Part shown: positions 8,236 to 16,274 of the stretch, piece after piece
Layout of the letters: each line of letters opens with the position of its first letter
Position numbering within the stretch: position 1 is the first letter of the stretch
NCBI GenBank assembly: GCA_964505385.1
Contig: CAZDIA010000020.1
Span: forward strand, 1 to 50,579
DNA length: 50,579 nucleotides
Source: SLJN01 sp964505385
Lineage (GTDB): Bacteria; Bacteroidota; Rhodothermia; Balneolales; Natronogracilivirgulaceae
Direction of reading: 5' to 3'
The notes under the pieces: model-generated
What the model saw: only the letters and a program-made list of their open reading frames with translations
Told to the model about the DNA's origin: nothing
The model's database searches: none
Translations under genes and position numbers: made by a program

Positions 8236-8628
8236 TTAAAAATGAGTATACCCCGTCCCAACTTCTTCTACTTTTCTGATCAAATCGGCATCAAACAGAA
8301 ATTTCAACGTTTCTTCTCGTACAGATAGAACCATTGCAGGAGCATATTCCAATTTATTTGGTGCATTATAGGGAAGCTCTCTGTGATTCATTTCACTTTA
8401 AAGCTTTTGATGCATAGAGGCAATCTGCTCGCGCTGTTCTTTTTTCTCCTGCTCGTCGAGCTTTCCTTCCCGGGTGTATTCCATGTCATAATAGGCCCAT
8501 ACCCGAAGGGAGCCACGTTCTTGCACTTTTTCCAGTAGTTCGAGCTGTTACTCTGTGTAACTCTCTTCATCTTCAAAAAGTGAGCAGCAGCTAACCAGCA
8601 AGAGAATGATCAACCATTTTGGTCTCAT
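8236..8628 (-). pseudogene. Lipoprotein-type gene with two in-frame TAA stops
   Basis: One frame from the ATG at 8628 reads a lipoprotein signal (MRPKWLIILLLVSCCSLF, Cys about 15-16), then stop TAA at 8550-8548, then QLELLEKVQERGSLRVWAYY and EGKLDEQEKKEQREQIASMH, then stop TAA at 8400-8398, then SEMNHRELPYNAP, LEYAPAMVLSV, LKFLFDADLIRKVEE, and a final TAA at 8236. All three parts are in the same frame, 131 codons in total, so two nonsense changes in one former gene is the simplest reading. The pattern RV-Y-D---EGKL---Q---I---H--L, then YAPAMVLSV-EETLKFL---LI--VEE, resembles the N-terminal propeptide (inhibitor-I9-like) of subtilases, but no protease domain follows. The family assignment is tentative; the broken state is seen directly. 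Confidence 0.66.
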
Positions 8629-8689
8629 TTTTAAAGAATCAAGTTTAAATGGGCTCTTGGACGGAATGATCATATGAAATTAATTTAAG

Positions 8690-10024
8690 TTATTTTATCA
8701 ACATCATCGTTTTGCTCTTCACTTGTTCTGCCGTCTCAAGACGGTAGATATACATGCTGCTGGCGAATCCCGTTCCTTCAAAAACCACGCTGTGGCTGCC
8801 GGCAGGTTGGGTGTCGTCCACCAGAGTCGTAATGTGCTCGCCGGTAATGGTGTAAACCTGCAGAGTTACCGGAGACTGCTCAGGCAGCTCATACCGTATT
8901 TGGGTATCCGGGTTGAAGGGATTTGGATAATTCTGTTCGAGCGATACCTCAAGCGGAATTTGGTCATCTTCTTCGGCGCTTGTCATTTCCCCGGTCTCAA
9001 ATATGCAGGTGCTGCTCCAATGGCTATTCATATAATTCGTCTCCGGCAGATTGACCTCTCTTATCGCCCGCACCCGCCAGCTGTAGGTGGTGTGCGATTC
9101 AAGCTGCTTGTAGCCCAACACAATACTGGTCTCTGTCAGGGTATCCGAAAGGATGACTTCGTCATGGTCCGGGCCTTCGGAAAGCTGAAACTCGTATAGC
9201 TCATTCGGCCACGTCTCATCCCAACTAAAGGTGAGTTCCGACTCAAAACCATCGGCTCCGTCATCGGGTGCGATCTGACCGGGAACTGACGGATCCCTGT
9301 AGATGAAAATGGTGCTGTCGGCGTAGGATTCTCCCTGAATAATGCCGCCACGGAGTTCAATAGGAGAAGGAGGAGTTGGCAATACATCTATGAAGCTATA
9401 GGCTCCAACATCTTCTTTAAAAACCCACTTATACCGTCCGTTTGGTATTGCCAGATTTATATCTTCATTATCCTCAAAGTGTGTGAACTCTAACTTAATA
9501 TCATCGTATATAAAAGGGGAATAAAATAAAGGACCGGGGGTAATATGATCTTGATTTGATTTTTCAACTTCCCAGCTAGATTGCTCTTCCCATTCGTCGG
9601 GGCTTCCGCCCTGCCACTTAAGAAGTTTATGATAGGTTTCCTCCTCGGGGTTGTACTGCATAATATTGGAATCGGGATCCACGGCATAATAGATGCTATC
9701 GGAATATTCCTGTTGATAATGCACCGTATCACTTAGCACACCTGAGTCTCTCCATTTTCTTGCAAATGTATAGTAACGGTTGCCGTCATTTCCCACACTG
9801 TCAACCACCACGTCCGCTCGGTGGGCACCAGAAGCTATCGGGATATCAATGTGAAAAGTATAATGTGCAAAAAACAACCGGTCGCCTTCCTGGTAGGGGA
9901 AATAGGGATGGGTGAGGGTATCAGTCGTATCGGATGAGACCGGCGCAGCTTTTGATTCAATGCCTGTTGCCCAAATACCGAGAAAGCTCAGAAGCAGAGT
10001 GAGGAGTGCTGTAGCTATGCGCAT
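8690..10024 (-). CDS. Secreted protein with T9SS type A sorting domain
   Basis: 444 residues: a signal peptide (about 1-22), a large beta-rich region of no recognised family (about 30-250), a fibronectin-III-like segment (about 258-345, with ELTFSWDETWPNELYEFQLS and HTTYSWRVRAI), and a C-terminal sorting domain (about 355-444) starting SLEQNYPNPFNPDTQIRY and ending SKTMMLIK. The sorting domain is the type A signal recognised by the type IX secretion system, which exports the protein across the outer membrane. The N-terminal part has no recognised catalytic motif. Single gene; its 3' end faces the decaying island. Confidence 0.85.
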   Translation of the reverse strand: MRIATALLTLLLSFLGIWATGIESKAAPVSSDTTDTLTHPYFPYQEGDRLFFAHYTFHIDIPIASGAHRADVVVDSVGNDGNRYYTFARKWRDSGVLSDTVHYQQEYSDSIYYAVDPDSNIMQYNPEEETYHKLLKWQGGSPDEWEEQSSWEVEKSNQDHITPGPLFYSPFIYDDIKLEFTHFEDNEDINLAIPNGRYKWVFKEDVGAYSFIDVLPTPPSPIELRGGIIQGESYADSTIFIYRDPSVPGQIAPDDGADGFESELTFSWDETWPNELYEFQLSEGPDHDEVILSDTLTETSIVLGYKQLESHTTYSWRVRAIREVNLPETNYMNSHWSSTCIFETGEMTSAEEDDQIPLEVSLEQNYPNPFNPDTQIRYELPEQSPVTLQVYTITGEHITTLVDDTQPAGSHSVVFEGTGFASSMYIYRLETAEQVKSKTMMLIK

Positions 10025-10173
10025 ATTAGATCAGTTTGGGATGCCAAGGTGATTAAAATGTAAGCCCGGCAAATATAATTAAGACCCAAAAGGCTTTAAT
10101 GTAAAAATACTCAACAGTTACGTTTTCTGGTAGCATAATTTCATTTGAGTTAGCGACTGTGGCTTCTACATCT

Positions 10174-10452
10174 CTACCGGAAAGTACCGAACCGGCTCAA
10201 CTCCCCGTACCGGCTGATATACCCGATAACCCGGGCCGGGTTCTTAAAACGCTTAAATCGAGCTTCTATACCGGCTGCTTCACTTTTATCGGCTACCTCT
10301 ATCCATCCTACTAAATCCCACGGACGGCCATGTCTCGTCGCCTTTTCTTCCCCGGCATTATGACGCCTCAACCGATCTTCAAGTTGATTGGTGTGACCGT
10401 AGTAGTAGCGCCCGGTTTTCTTTGAATGCAACATATAAGCTACGTACATCAT
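10174..10452 (-). CDS. GIY-YIG domain nuclease-like protein
   Basis: 92 residues forming a single small GIY-YIG (UPF0213/YhbQ-like) domain. The first strand YVAYMLHSKKTGRYYYGHT corresponds to the family pattern Y-VYIL-S---G--YIG-T, with YYYGHT in place of YIG-T. Then come DRLRRHNAGEEKATRHGRPW and the Glu-containing helix EAAGIEARFKRFKN. Members of this clade are short single-domain proteins of uncertain function, probably DNA-acting nucleases. The gene lies directly downstream, on the same strand, of the tRNA-Pro tandem array. Confidence 0.85.
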   Translation of the reverse strand: MMYVAYMLHSKKTGRYYYGHTNQLEDRLRRHNAGEEKATRHGRPWDLVGWIEVADKSEAAGIEARFKRFKNPARVIGYISRYGELSRFGTFR

Positions 10453-10517
10453 CCCTCTTTTTTAGTAGTTAAAAACAAATAAGAGCTGCATTCTTCAATA
10501 CAGCCCTTTGCTATCTG

Positions 10518-10592
10518 TCGGGACGACTGGATTTGAACCAGCGACCCTCCCGACACTCGTGTCGGGATGCTCTACCAGGCTTCGTATTTCAC
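10518..10592 (-). pseudogene. tRNA-Pro-derived pseudo-tRNA
   Basis: Minus-strand copy with a perfect T-arm and 3' acceptor strand (GCTGGTTCAAATCCAGT then CGTCCCGA) identical to the tRNA-Pro at 10947-11020. The 5' acceptor strand and D-stem are replaced by unrelated sequence (GTGAAATACGAAGCCTGG). The anticodon arm is replaced by a near-palindrome, CCCGACACGAGTGTCGGG. It cannot form a normal acceptor stem and has no 7-base anticodon loop, so it is not a working tRNA. Confidence 0.8.
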
Positions 10593-10684
10593 AAAAAGCT
10601 AAATAAAAAAAGGGCTGCATTCCTGCAATTTGAAATACAGCCCTTTGCTATCTGTCGGGACGACTGGATTTGAACCAGCGACCC

Positions 10685-10784
10685 NNNNNNNNNNNNNNNN
10701 NNNNNNNNNNNNNNNNNNNNNNNNNNNNNNNNNNNNNNNNNNNNNNNNNNNNNNNNNNNNNNNNNNNNNNNNNNNNNNNNNNNN
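10685..10784. other. Assembly gap (100 N)
   Basis: Exactly 100 N inside the tandem array. The round length suggests a placeholder and not a measured distance. The sequence on both sides belongs to the same 137-bp unit, so the gap probably hides one or more further copies. Confidence 0.97.
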
Positions 10785-10809
10785 TTGAAATACAGCCCTT
10801 TGCTATCTG

Positions 10810-10884
10810 TCGGGACGACTGGATTTGAACCAGCGACCCTCCCGACACTCGTGTCGGGATGCTCTACCAGGCTTCGTATTTCAC
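10810..10884 (-). pseudogene. tRNA-Pro-derived pseudo-tRNA
   Basis: Second complete pseudo-copy, identical over its length to the one at 10518-10592: intact T-arm and 3' acceptor, lost 5' acceptor and D-stem, anticodon arm replaced by CCCGACACGAGTGTCGGG. A third copy begins at 10655 and runs into the N gap. It lies directly downstream of the terminator that follows the functional tRNA. Confidence 0.8.
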
Positions 10885-10895
10885 AAAAAGCTAAA

Positions 10896-10938
10896 TAAAA
10901 AAAGGGCTGCATTCCTGCAATTTGAAATACAGCCCTTT
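10896..10938 (-). terminator. Intrinsic terminator of tRNA-Pro
   Basis: On the minus strand AAAGGGCTG (10938-10930) pairs with CAGCCCTTT (10909-10901) across a 20-base loop and runs into a T-tract (to about 10897). It starts 8 bases after the tRNA 3' end. The same terminator is duplicated in each unit of the array. Confidence 0.85.
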
Positions 10939-10946
10939 GCTATCTG

Positions 10947-11020
10947 TCGGGACGACTGGATTTGAACCAGCGACCCCTCGGCCCCCAGCCGAGTGCTCTA
11001 CCTGACTGAGCCACGTCCCG
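10947..11020 (-). tRNA. tRNA-Pro (anticodon GGG)
   Basis: 74 bases on the minus strand. Acceptor CGGGACG pairs perfectly with CGTCCCG, discriminator A. The D-arm is GCTC-AGTCAGGTA-GAGC. The anticodon stem is CTCGG/CCGAG with loop CTGGGGG, giving anticodon GGG. The variable loop is GGGTC and the T-arm GCTGG-TTCAAAT-CCAGT. CCA is not encoded (the sequence continues CAG). This is the only intact tRNA of the cluster. Confidence 0.96.
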
Positions 11021-11040
11021 ATATTTTCAAATAACGCAAT

Positions 11041-11115
11041 GGGTAGTGGTGAGTTCAACCAGCGACCCTCCCGACACACCTGTCGGGATGCTCTACCTGA
11101 CTGAGCCACGTCCCG
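11041..11115 (-). pseudogene. Degenerate tRNA-Pro copy (5' half intact)
   Basis: Begins CGGGACGTGGCTCAGTCAGG, identical to the 5' half of tRNA-Pro, and continues through the D-arm to GAGCA. The anticodon arm is replaced by CCCGACAGGTGTGTCGGG, a 7-bp stem with a 4-base loop and no anticodon. The T-arm is damaged (GCTGGTTGAACTCACCA) and the 3' end cannot pair with the acceptor. It lies 20 bases upstream of the functional tRNA and is the mirror case of the downstream copies, which keep only the 3' half. Confidence 0.72.
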
Positions 11116-11760
11116 TTGTTAATGATTTACTAATTTAAGCATTTTTAGCGTCTTTGTGCAACTGCTCGCTAGAACCACTTCACTAACGAATGCAATCACT
11201 TCTTGATGATATCTTATTCCTTATTTCTCAACCGGATTATATTATTAGCACCTAACACCTGCATAGTATACTTCAGGTTTACCGGATTGTCATTATTTTG
11301 CCAAACGGCTCAACCTTTCTGAGCTGGTAATGCCTATGACATAGAAAATTTCATATTAACTTAATTTTACATTATTAGTTTAAAAAATATGGAAAAATAG
11401 GCGTCCGACTTCAATTTTAAATCCGGAACAGAGATACTATTTACACCTAAATCTTATTTCCAAAAATAGTTGATAAAAATGAAGAAAAAAAGATAAATTC
11501 GACCTCAACATCCACAATTTTTCTCTCACTTAAATGTTATTTGGTGGATGTAAATGATGTCTGCAAGTGCAGGCACAGGAGTAATAAATATTAACACATA
11601 TTAACATGTGAGCTTAAAGTTATTAAAACGATAAATTTGTGACTCAAACGCAGTTTTCCGAATGTTACTGAACTTAAATAAATTTTTATCATCCCTAACC
11701 TAATAATTAAATATTCGTAAATAAAACAGAAGACTTATATATCCAGAATCGAGGCATGAC
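11116..11760. other. Intergenic region without recognised gene
   Basis: 645 AT-rich bases between the tRNA cluster (minus) and tonB (plus). No ORF of plausible coding character, no strong hairpin-plus-T-run and no convincing Bacteroidota-type promoter was found. The last 120 bases are very AT-rich and probably carry the tonB promoter. Confidence 0.6.
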
Positions 11761-12432
11761 ATGAAACTTATTAGAACTAAAAAACCAAAAGCTGATCTTG
11801 CTCACAGCTACCGCCAGAATTTTCTTATCTCAGTTATCATCGTACTTACAGTATTAATCGCGCTTTTTCGCATTCAACTGGACTTTGATACAGAGCTAAA
11901 TATAACTGAGCGGGAACAACAAATAATTCAGCTTGAAGACATTATCCAGACTCAGCAGTTTGATACGCCCCCTCCACCACAAAGACCAAGGACACCTGAA
12001 ACGGTGCCGGATGATGTAATAGTTGAAGACACTTATTTCGATTTTGACATAGATTTAGATGGCGATGGCTCACTTCCTCCACCACCGGCTCCCGCTGCTA
12101 CCGAAGAAGATGAGCAAGATGAACCCGAATTCTTTGTTGCAGTCGAAGATATGCCTTACATCATTGGTGGCGAACAAGCACTCTATGCTGCACTGGTATA
12201 TCCTGAACTTGCCAGACGAGCCGGCATTGAAGGCAGAGTCGTAGTACAGTTTATCGTCGATGAAAACGGTAACGTGGTCAATCCTCAGGTGGTAAGAGGT
12301 GTTGGTGCCGGACTTGATGAAGCGGCTGTAAGAGCTATCCAGTCCGTACAATTTGAACCAGGCAGACAAAGAGGACGTGCCGTACCGGTTCAGTATGCAA
12401 TACCGGTAAACTTCCGGCTTGACAGAAGCTGA
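11761..12432 (+). CDS. Energy transducer TonB
   Basis: 223 residues: a short basic cytoplasmic N-terminus, one membrane anchor (about 21-42, FLISVIIVLTVLIALF), a proline-rich acidic periplasmic linker (about 70-125 with PPPPQRPRTPE and LPPPPAPA), and a C-terminal TonB domain (about 140-221). The domain contains YPELARRAGIEGRVVVQFIV, then VRGVGAGLDEAAVRAI and PVQYAIPVNFRL. TonB spans the periplasm and energises outer-membrane TonB-dependent receptors with ExbB/ExbD. No exbB, exbD or receptor gene lies beside it, so this may be one of several TonB paralogues. A strong terminator follows 42 bases after the stop. Confidence 0.93.
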   Translation: MKLIRTKKPKADLAHSYRQNFLISVIIVLTVLIALFRIQLDFDTELNITEREQQIIQLEDIIQTQQFDTPPPPQRPRTPETVPDDVIVEDTYFDFDIDLDGDGSLPPPPAPAATEEDEQDEPEFFVAVEDMPYIIGGEQALYAALVYPELARRAGIEGRVVVQFIVDENGNVVNPQVVRGVGAGLDEAAVRAIQSVQFEPGRQRGRAVPVQYAIPVNFRLDRS

Positions 12433-12474
12433 TAGTTCAGATTCAGCAAAAGTATTACAAGTCATGTTCACCTC

Positions 12475-12507
12475 AGAGATCACTTCGTTATGAAGTGGTC
12501 TCTTTTT
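12475..12507 (+). terminator. Intrinsic terminator after tonB
   Basis: AGAGATCACTTC and GAAGTGGTCTCT form a 12-bp stem (one G:T pair) around GTTAT, followed by TTTTT. It lies between convergent tonB and the lipoprotein gene ending at 12506 and also has an upstream-strand A-run too weak for a sure bidirectional call. Confidence 0.85.
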
Positions 12508-13372
12508 ATTTACGCTCACCGGTCAAAGCGTTAAATCTGATCGTCCGGCGGTCTCTTTGAAACCTTAGATAGGCATACCCGTTCCCATCCAGTTCGACCC
12601 GGCCTTCATATTCATTAACCTGACCCGACCGGCCGGTTTCAACGGTTAGGGTAATATCCCAAAGACCATGCATCTGAAAGAGCAAATCTTTATCAATATC
12701 GGATTCGATTACCGGATCAACCGCCTTGAACGTAACCGTATAATTCTCCTCTCTTTCTACATCAGACCGGCCAGTGGTTATTCGTGTACCCCTTGAAACA
12801 TGTTCTCCTCTGATTCTGTAGTAAGGCGGATCGTTTAATCCTGTAATTCTCATATTTGCCTCACGTTCAATCTCGCTGCTCTGCACTTTACCTTCCCGCT
12901 CCCCACTCAAGACTACTTTATAAACATCCCGTGCAAAAGGGTCTTTTCGATACTGCTCCCGGAAAGTCCGGAATTGATATGTCAATTTGGCATAAGATTG
13001 CTTTTTGAAATCATCTCGCTCTACTTCCCGGTTATAAGAAACTTCCCATTGTCCCTTTTCTTCGATATAACTCTCCTGATAATCTAATGCTTCTCCGTGC
13101 CAGTAATCCCTTTCGTTATCGATCCCGGATTTACTTTGTTTACTACTTTCCGATCCTAAATCCGGATCAAAGTTCATCACATCATAAATCTCGGTTAACA
13201 TGCCATCATATTTATCCGAAATCGCCTGACCAACAACTCCATAATAAGGCTCCGTTGGAGACGGTCTGTACTCAGGCGGATCAGCTGAACGATACGTAGG
13301 TAACTCACAGGAAGTTATTAAAAGCAGTATCCCAAAAAAGATCAGCAATATAGGGAGTATTGATCTACCCAT
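12506..13372 (-). CDS. Putative lipoprotein of unknown function
   Basis: 288 residues with a clear lipoprotein signal: a hydrophobic stretch (about 5-20) ending LLLITSC, Cys about 22, so probably membrane-anchored in the periplasm. The mature part is rich in Arg, Glu and Tyr with many alternating beta-type segments (for example YTVTFKAVD, GLWDITLTVETG, GNGYAYLRFQRDRRTIRFN near the C-terminus). No family is recognised. Single gene with its own intergenic region upstream; convergent with tonB. It is intact and has normal base composition, so it is probably a real lineage-specific envelope protein. Confidence 0.75.
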   Translation of the reverse strand: MGRSILPILLIFFGILLLITSCELPTYRSADPPEYRPSPTEPYYGVVGQAISDKYDGMLTEIYDVMNFDPDLGSESSKQSKSGIDNERDYWHGEALDYQESYIEEKGQWEVSYNREVERDDFKKQSYAKLTYQFRTFREQYRKDPFARDVYKVVLSGEREGKVQSSEIEREANMRITGLNDPPYYRIRGEHVSRGTRITTGRSDVEREENYTVTFKAVDPVIESDIDKDLLFQMHGLWDITLTVETGRSGQVNEYEGRVELDGNGYAYLRFQRDRRTIRFNALTGERK

Positions 13373-13473
13373 TTTGATTTAAGCCATCCTCGATAATTTC
13401 TTAATAAAATTCTGTTATCACATTATGTTATATAACGTGTCGTTCAAATAACCAAGTACGAAAAACCGGCTAT

Positions 13474-13506
13474 AAAAAAGCCGGCTACACTTTGTGCAAC
13501 CGGCTT
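13474..13506 (-). terminator. Intrinsic terminator after clpB
   Basis: On the minus strand AAGCCGG (13506-13500) pairs with CCGGCTT (13485-13479) across a 14-base loop, followed by a T-run. It lies 26 bases after the clpB stop. Confidence 0.8.
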
Positions 13507-13531
13507 GATATAACTTATTTGAGATGTATTG

Positions 13532-16174
13532 TTATGCTCCCTCTGCCCAGGACTCCACATCGGAGTAGACCTCGGCAAATTCAATGCTTTTGCCATCATC
13601 TGAGACATTAGCCTCAAATTCGGCTGGGGCATCACTTTCACGGCTGATAAGCAGTGATGCCAGTTTATTCACCATCTCTGTCTGTATCAATCGCTTTAGA
13701 GGTCTTGCGCCAAACTGCGGGTCATAACCGCGCTCTGCAAGCCATTCTTTCACACTATCCGATACGGAAAGCTTAATCTGATTCTTGTCCAGCATCTTAT
13801 CCACCCGTGATAATTGCAGATCCACAATTTTATGGATATGCTCTTTCGAAAGCGGATGAAAGACGATGGTATCATCAATGCGGTTCAGGAATTCCGGTCG
13901 GATAGATTTCTTGAGCTCATTCATCAGCATCGACTGCAACTCGGAGTGAGTTTGCTCGTCGAACTTGCCGCCAACCTCTTCTATCTTTTGCCGGATCAGA
14001 TGCGAGCCTATGTTGCTGGTCATGATGACGATGGTGTTGGTAAAGTTAACCGTAACCCCTTTGTTGTCGGTCAGCCTGCCATCATCAAGCACCTGTAAGA
14101 GAATGTTAAACACATCGGCATGCGCTTTTTCAATTTCATCCAGCAACACAACCGAATACGGACGGCGCCGCACCTGCTCTGTGAGTTGTCCGCCTTCATC
14201 ATAGCCGACATATCCCGGAGGGGCACCGATGAGACGGCTCACGCTGTGGCGCTCCATGTACTCACTCATATCGATGCGTACCATAGCGTTTTCATCATTA
14301 AACAGGTAGTCCGCCAGGCTTCGCGCTAACTCGGTTTTACCTACACCTGTGGATCCCATGAAGATGAAAGAACCGATCGGTCGCGATTCATCCTGCAGGC
14401 CTGCACGTGATCTTCGGACGGCATGTGATACAGCCTCAATCGCCTGATGTTGTCCGATAACCCGTTGATGCAGTTCGTCTTCCATATTCATTAGCTTTGC
14501 ACGTTCGCTCTGAAGCATCTTCTGAACCGGAATGCCCGTCCATCGGGATACGATGTCGGCAATGTCCTCATCGGTAACTTCTTCTTTCAGCATGGATTCT
14601 TCACCATGCTGAAGCTCTTCAAGCTTTTTATTGGTTTCTTCAAGTTCTTTCTCAAGCTTGTTGATAGTTCCGTACCGCAACTCGGCTACCCGTTCGTAGT
14701 TGCCCTGCCGTTCAGCCTTATCAGCTTCATTTCTGGCTTCTTCAATCGCCTGCTTCATTCCACGAATGTCCTGAATCAGCTCTCGCTCATTGCTCCAGCG
14801 GGATTTTAGCATTTTGTATTTCTCGTTGAGGTCAGCAAGTTCTCTGGAGATCCGTTCCAGCTTTTCCTCGTCATCCTCCCGTTTGATGGCTTCCCGCTCA
14901 ATTTCGAGCTGCCGGATCTGCCGGTCGAGGTTATCAAGCACCTCCGGCATCGAATCAATTTCAATACGAAGCCGTGAAGCGGCCTCATCAACCAGGTCAA
15001 TGGCTTTATCCGGCAGGAACCGGTCGCTGATATACCGGTCGGAAAGTTCGGATGCGGCAATAATCGCCGAGTCGGTAATTTTTACACCGTGGTGCAGCTC
15101 GTAGCGCTCTTTCAGGCCGCGAAGTATGGATATTGTATCTTCCAAAGCCGGTTCATCCACATGAACCATCTGCATACGGCGTTCAAGCGCCTTATCTTTT
15201 TCAATATGTTTGCGGTATTCGTTAACCGTAGTTGCTCCGATTGCCCGCAACTCACCGCGCGCCATACTCGGCTTTAGAATATTGGCGGCATCCATTGCAC
15301 CTTCGGTAGCTCCGGCGCCAACCAGAGTATGTATCTCATCAATAAAGAGAATTATCTCTCCGTCCGATTCGGTAACTTCCTTAACCACCGCTTTGAGTCG
15401 ATCCTCAAACTCACCTCTGTATTTAGCACCTGCCAATAAGGCGCCCATGTCGAGGGCAACTATTCGCTTTTTTTCAAGCCCTTCGGGTACATCACCTTTC
15501 ACAATACGAACGGCAAGACCTTCAGCGATGGCGGTTTTTCCTACTCCCGGCTCACCCACCAGCACCGGATTATTTTTGGTGCGGCGGTTCAGGATCTGCA
15601 TCACACGCCGTATTTCCTGATCACGGCCGATAACCGGATCAAGCTTGTTGCGCTCCGCCATTTCATTGAGATCCTTTGCGTATTTTTTCAGAGCTTCATA
15701 CCGGCTCTCCGCATTGGGATCATCAACTTTTTGATTACCGCGAACTTCTTTCAGGATGTTGAAAACTTTATCTTTTGTGATGCCTTCATCTTTCAGAACC
15801 TGCGATGTTGATCCTTTGGAATCAATAATACCAAGCAGAATATGCTCGGAGCTGATGTAATCATCACCCAACTCCTGTGCAAAGTCGTTGGCTTTGTCAA
15901 ATACAGATTTGGACTCTTCGCCCATATACTGACCCGAAACGGATGAGCCTTTAACCACCGGCATTTTTTTCAGGTTCTCATCCAGCTTTTTCTGTATACC
16001 TTCTACAGAACTACCCATTTTCTTCAAAATAGTGACGCATACATTATCCGGATCAGATAATAATGATTTTAGGATATGTGCCGGCTCAAGCGCCTGATGA
16101 TTACGATTTGCTGCAAGCTCAAGTGCCGCCTGTATCGCCTCCTGCGCTTTAACCGTGAATTTATTTAAGTTCAT
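13532..16174 (-). CDS. clpB: ATP-dependent disaggregase ClpB
   Basis: 880 residues, the full ClpB length. N-terminal double Clp-N repeat (about 1-145), AAA-1 with Walker A GEPGVGKT (207-214), the long coiled-coil M-domain (about 405-525, DNLDRQIRQLEIEREAIKRE onward), which separates ClpB from ClpA and ClpC, and AAA-2 with GSTGVGKT and the ClpB signature RIDMSEYMERHSVSRLIGAP. It threads aggregated proteins through its hexamer with the DnaK system in the cytoplasm. A dnaJ-class gene lies 476 bases upstream on the same strand. I saw no CIRCE-type operator in front of it. Confidence 0.98.
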   Translation of the reverse strand: MNLNKFTVKAQEAIQAALELAANRNHQALEPAHILKSLLSDPDNVCVTILKKMGSSVEGIQKKLDENLKKMPVVKGSSVSGQYMGEESKSVFDKANDFAQELGDDYISSEHILLGIIDSKGSTSQVLKDEGITKDKVFNILKEVRGNQKVDDPNAESRYEALKKYAKDLNEMAERNKLDPVIGRDQEIRRVMQILNRRTKNNPVLVGEPGVGKTAIAEGLAVRIVKGDVPEGLEKKRIVALDMGALLAGAKYRGEFEDRLKAVVKEVTESDGEIILFIDEIHTLVGAGATEGAMDAANILKPSMARGELRAIGATTVNEYRKHIEKDKALERRMQMVHVDEPALEDTISILRGLKERYELHHGVKITDSAIIAASELSDRYISDRFLPDKAIDLVDEAASRLRIEIDSMPEVLDNLDRQIRQLEIEREAIKREDDEEKLERISRELADLNEKYKMLKSRWSNERELIQDIRGMKQAIEEARNEADKAERQGNYERVAELRYGTINKLEKELEETNKKLEELQHGEESMLKEEVTDEDIADIVSRWTGIPVQKMLQSERAKLMNMEDELHQRVIGQHQAIEAVSHAVRRSRAGLQDESRPIGSFIFMGSTGVGKTELARSLADYLFNDENAMVRIDMSEYMERHSVSRLIGAPPGYVGYDEGGQLTEQVRRRPYSVVLLDEIEKAHADVFNILLQVLDDGRLTDNKGVTVNFTNTIVIMTSNIGSHLIRQKIEEVGGKFDEQTHSELQSMLMNELKKSIRPEFLNRIDDTIVFHPLSKEHIHKIVDLQLSRVDKMLDKNQIKLSVSDSVKEWLAERGYDPQFGARPLKRLIQTEMVNKLASLLISRESDAPAEFEANVSDDGKSIEFAEVYSDVESWAEGA

Positions 16175-16274
16175 ACTGTTAAACTCTTTTTTTGGGTTCT
16201 TATCTATTTATTTCGTTTTGGTCCCTACTATGCCAATACCATACCGATCCATCAGCGGCAGACCGGATTATGTC

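Larger units (their letters stand above)
10473..10946 (-). repeat. 137-bp tandem array derived from tRNA-Pro plus terminator
   Basis: The block GCTATCTGTCGGGACGACTG recurs at 10510, 10647, 10802 and 10939. The first and last intervals are exactly 137 bases; the middle one contains the 100-N gap. Each unit, read on the minus strand, holds the 3' half of the tRNA-Pro gene with an altered anticodon arm, followed by an intrinsic terminator (AAGGGCTG ... CAGCCCTT plus T-run) and a short AT-rich spacer. The unit farthest from the tRNA (10473-10510) has a slightly diverged terminator with G:T pairs. The true copy number is unknown because the assembly breaks inside the array. Confidence 0.9.

Noticed and set aside
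8388..8576. 62-codon minus-strand frame with an ATG
   Set aside because: It overlaps the broken lipoprotein gene in a different frame and has no family pattern; the other frame carries the signal peptide and propeptide-like pattern.
10589..11109. Short minus-strand open frames reading VAGSNPVVPT-like peptides
   Set aside because: These are the classic false ORFs read through tRNA T-arms; the DNA is tRNA-Pro and its pseudo-copies.
13373..16174. CIRCE operator in front of clpB or the dnaJ-class gene
   Set aside because: No TTAGCACTC-N9-GAGTGCTAA-like palindrome was found upstream of either gene.
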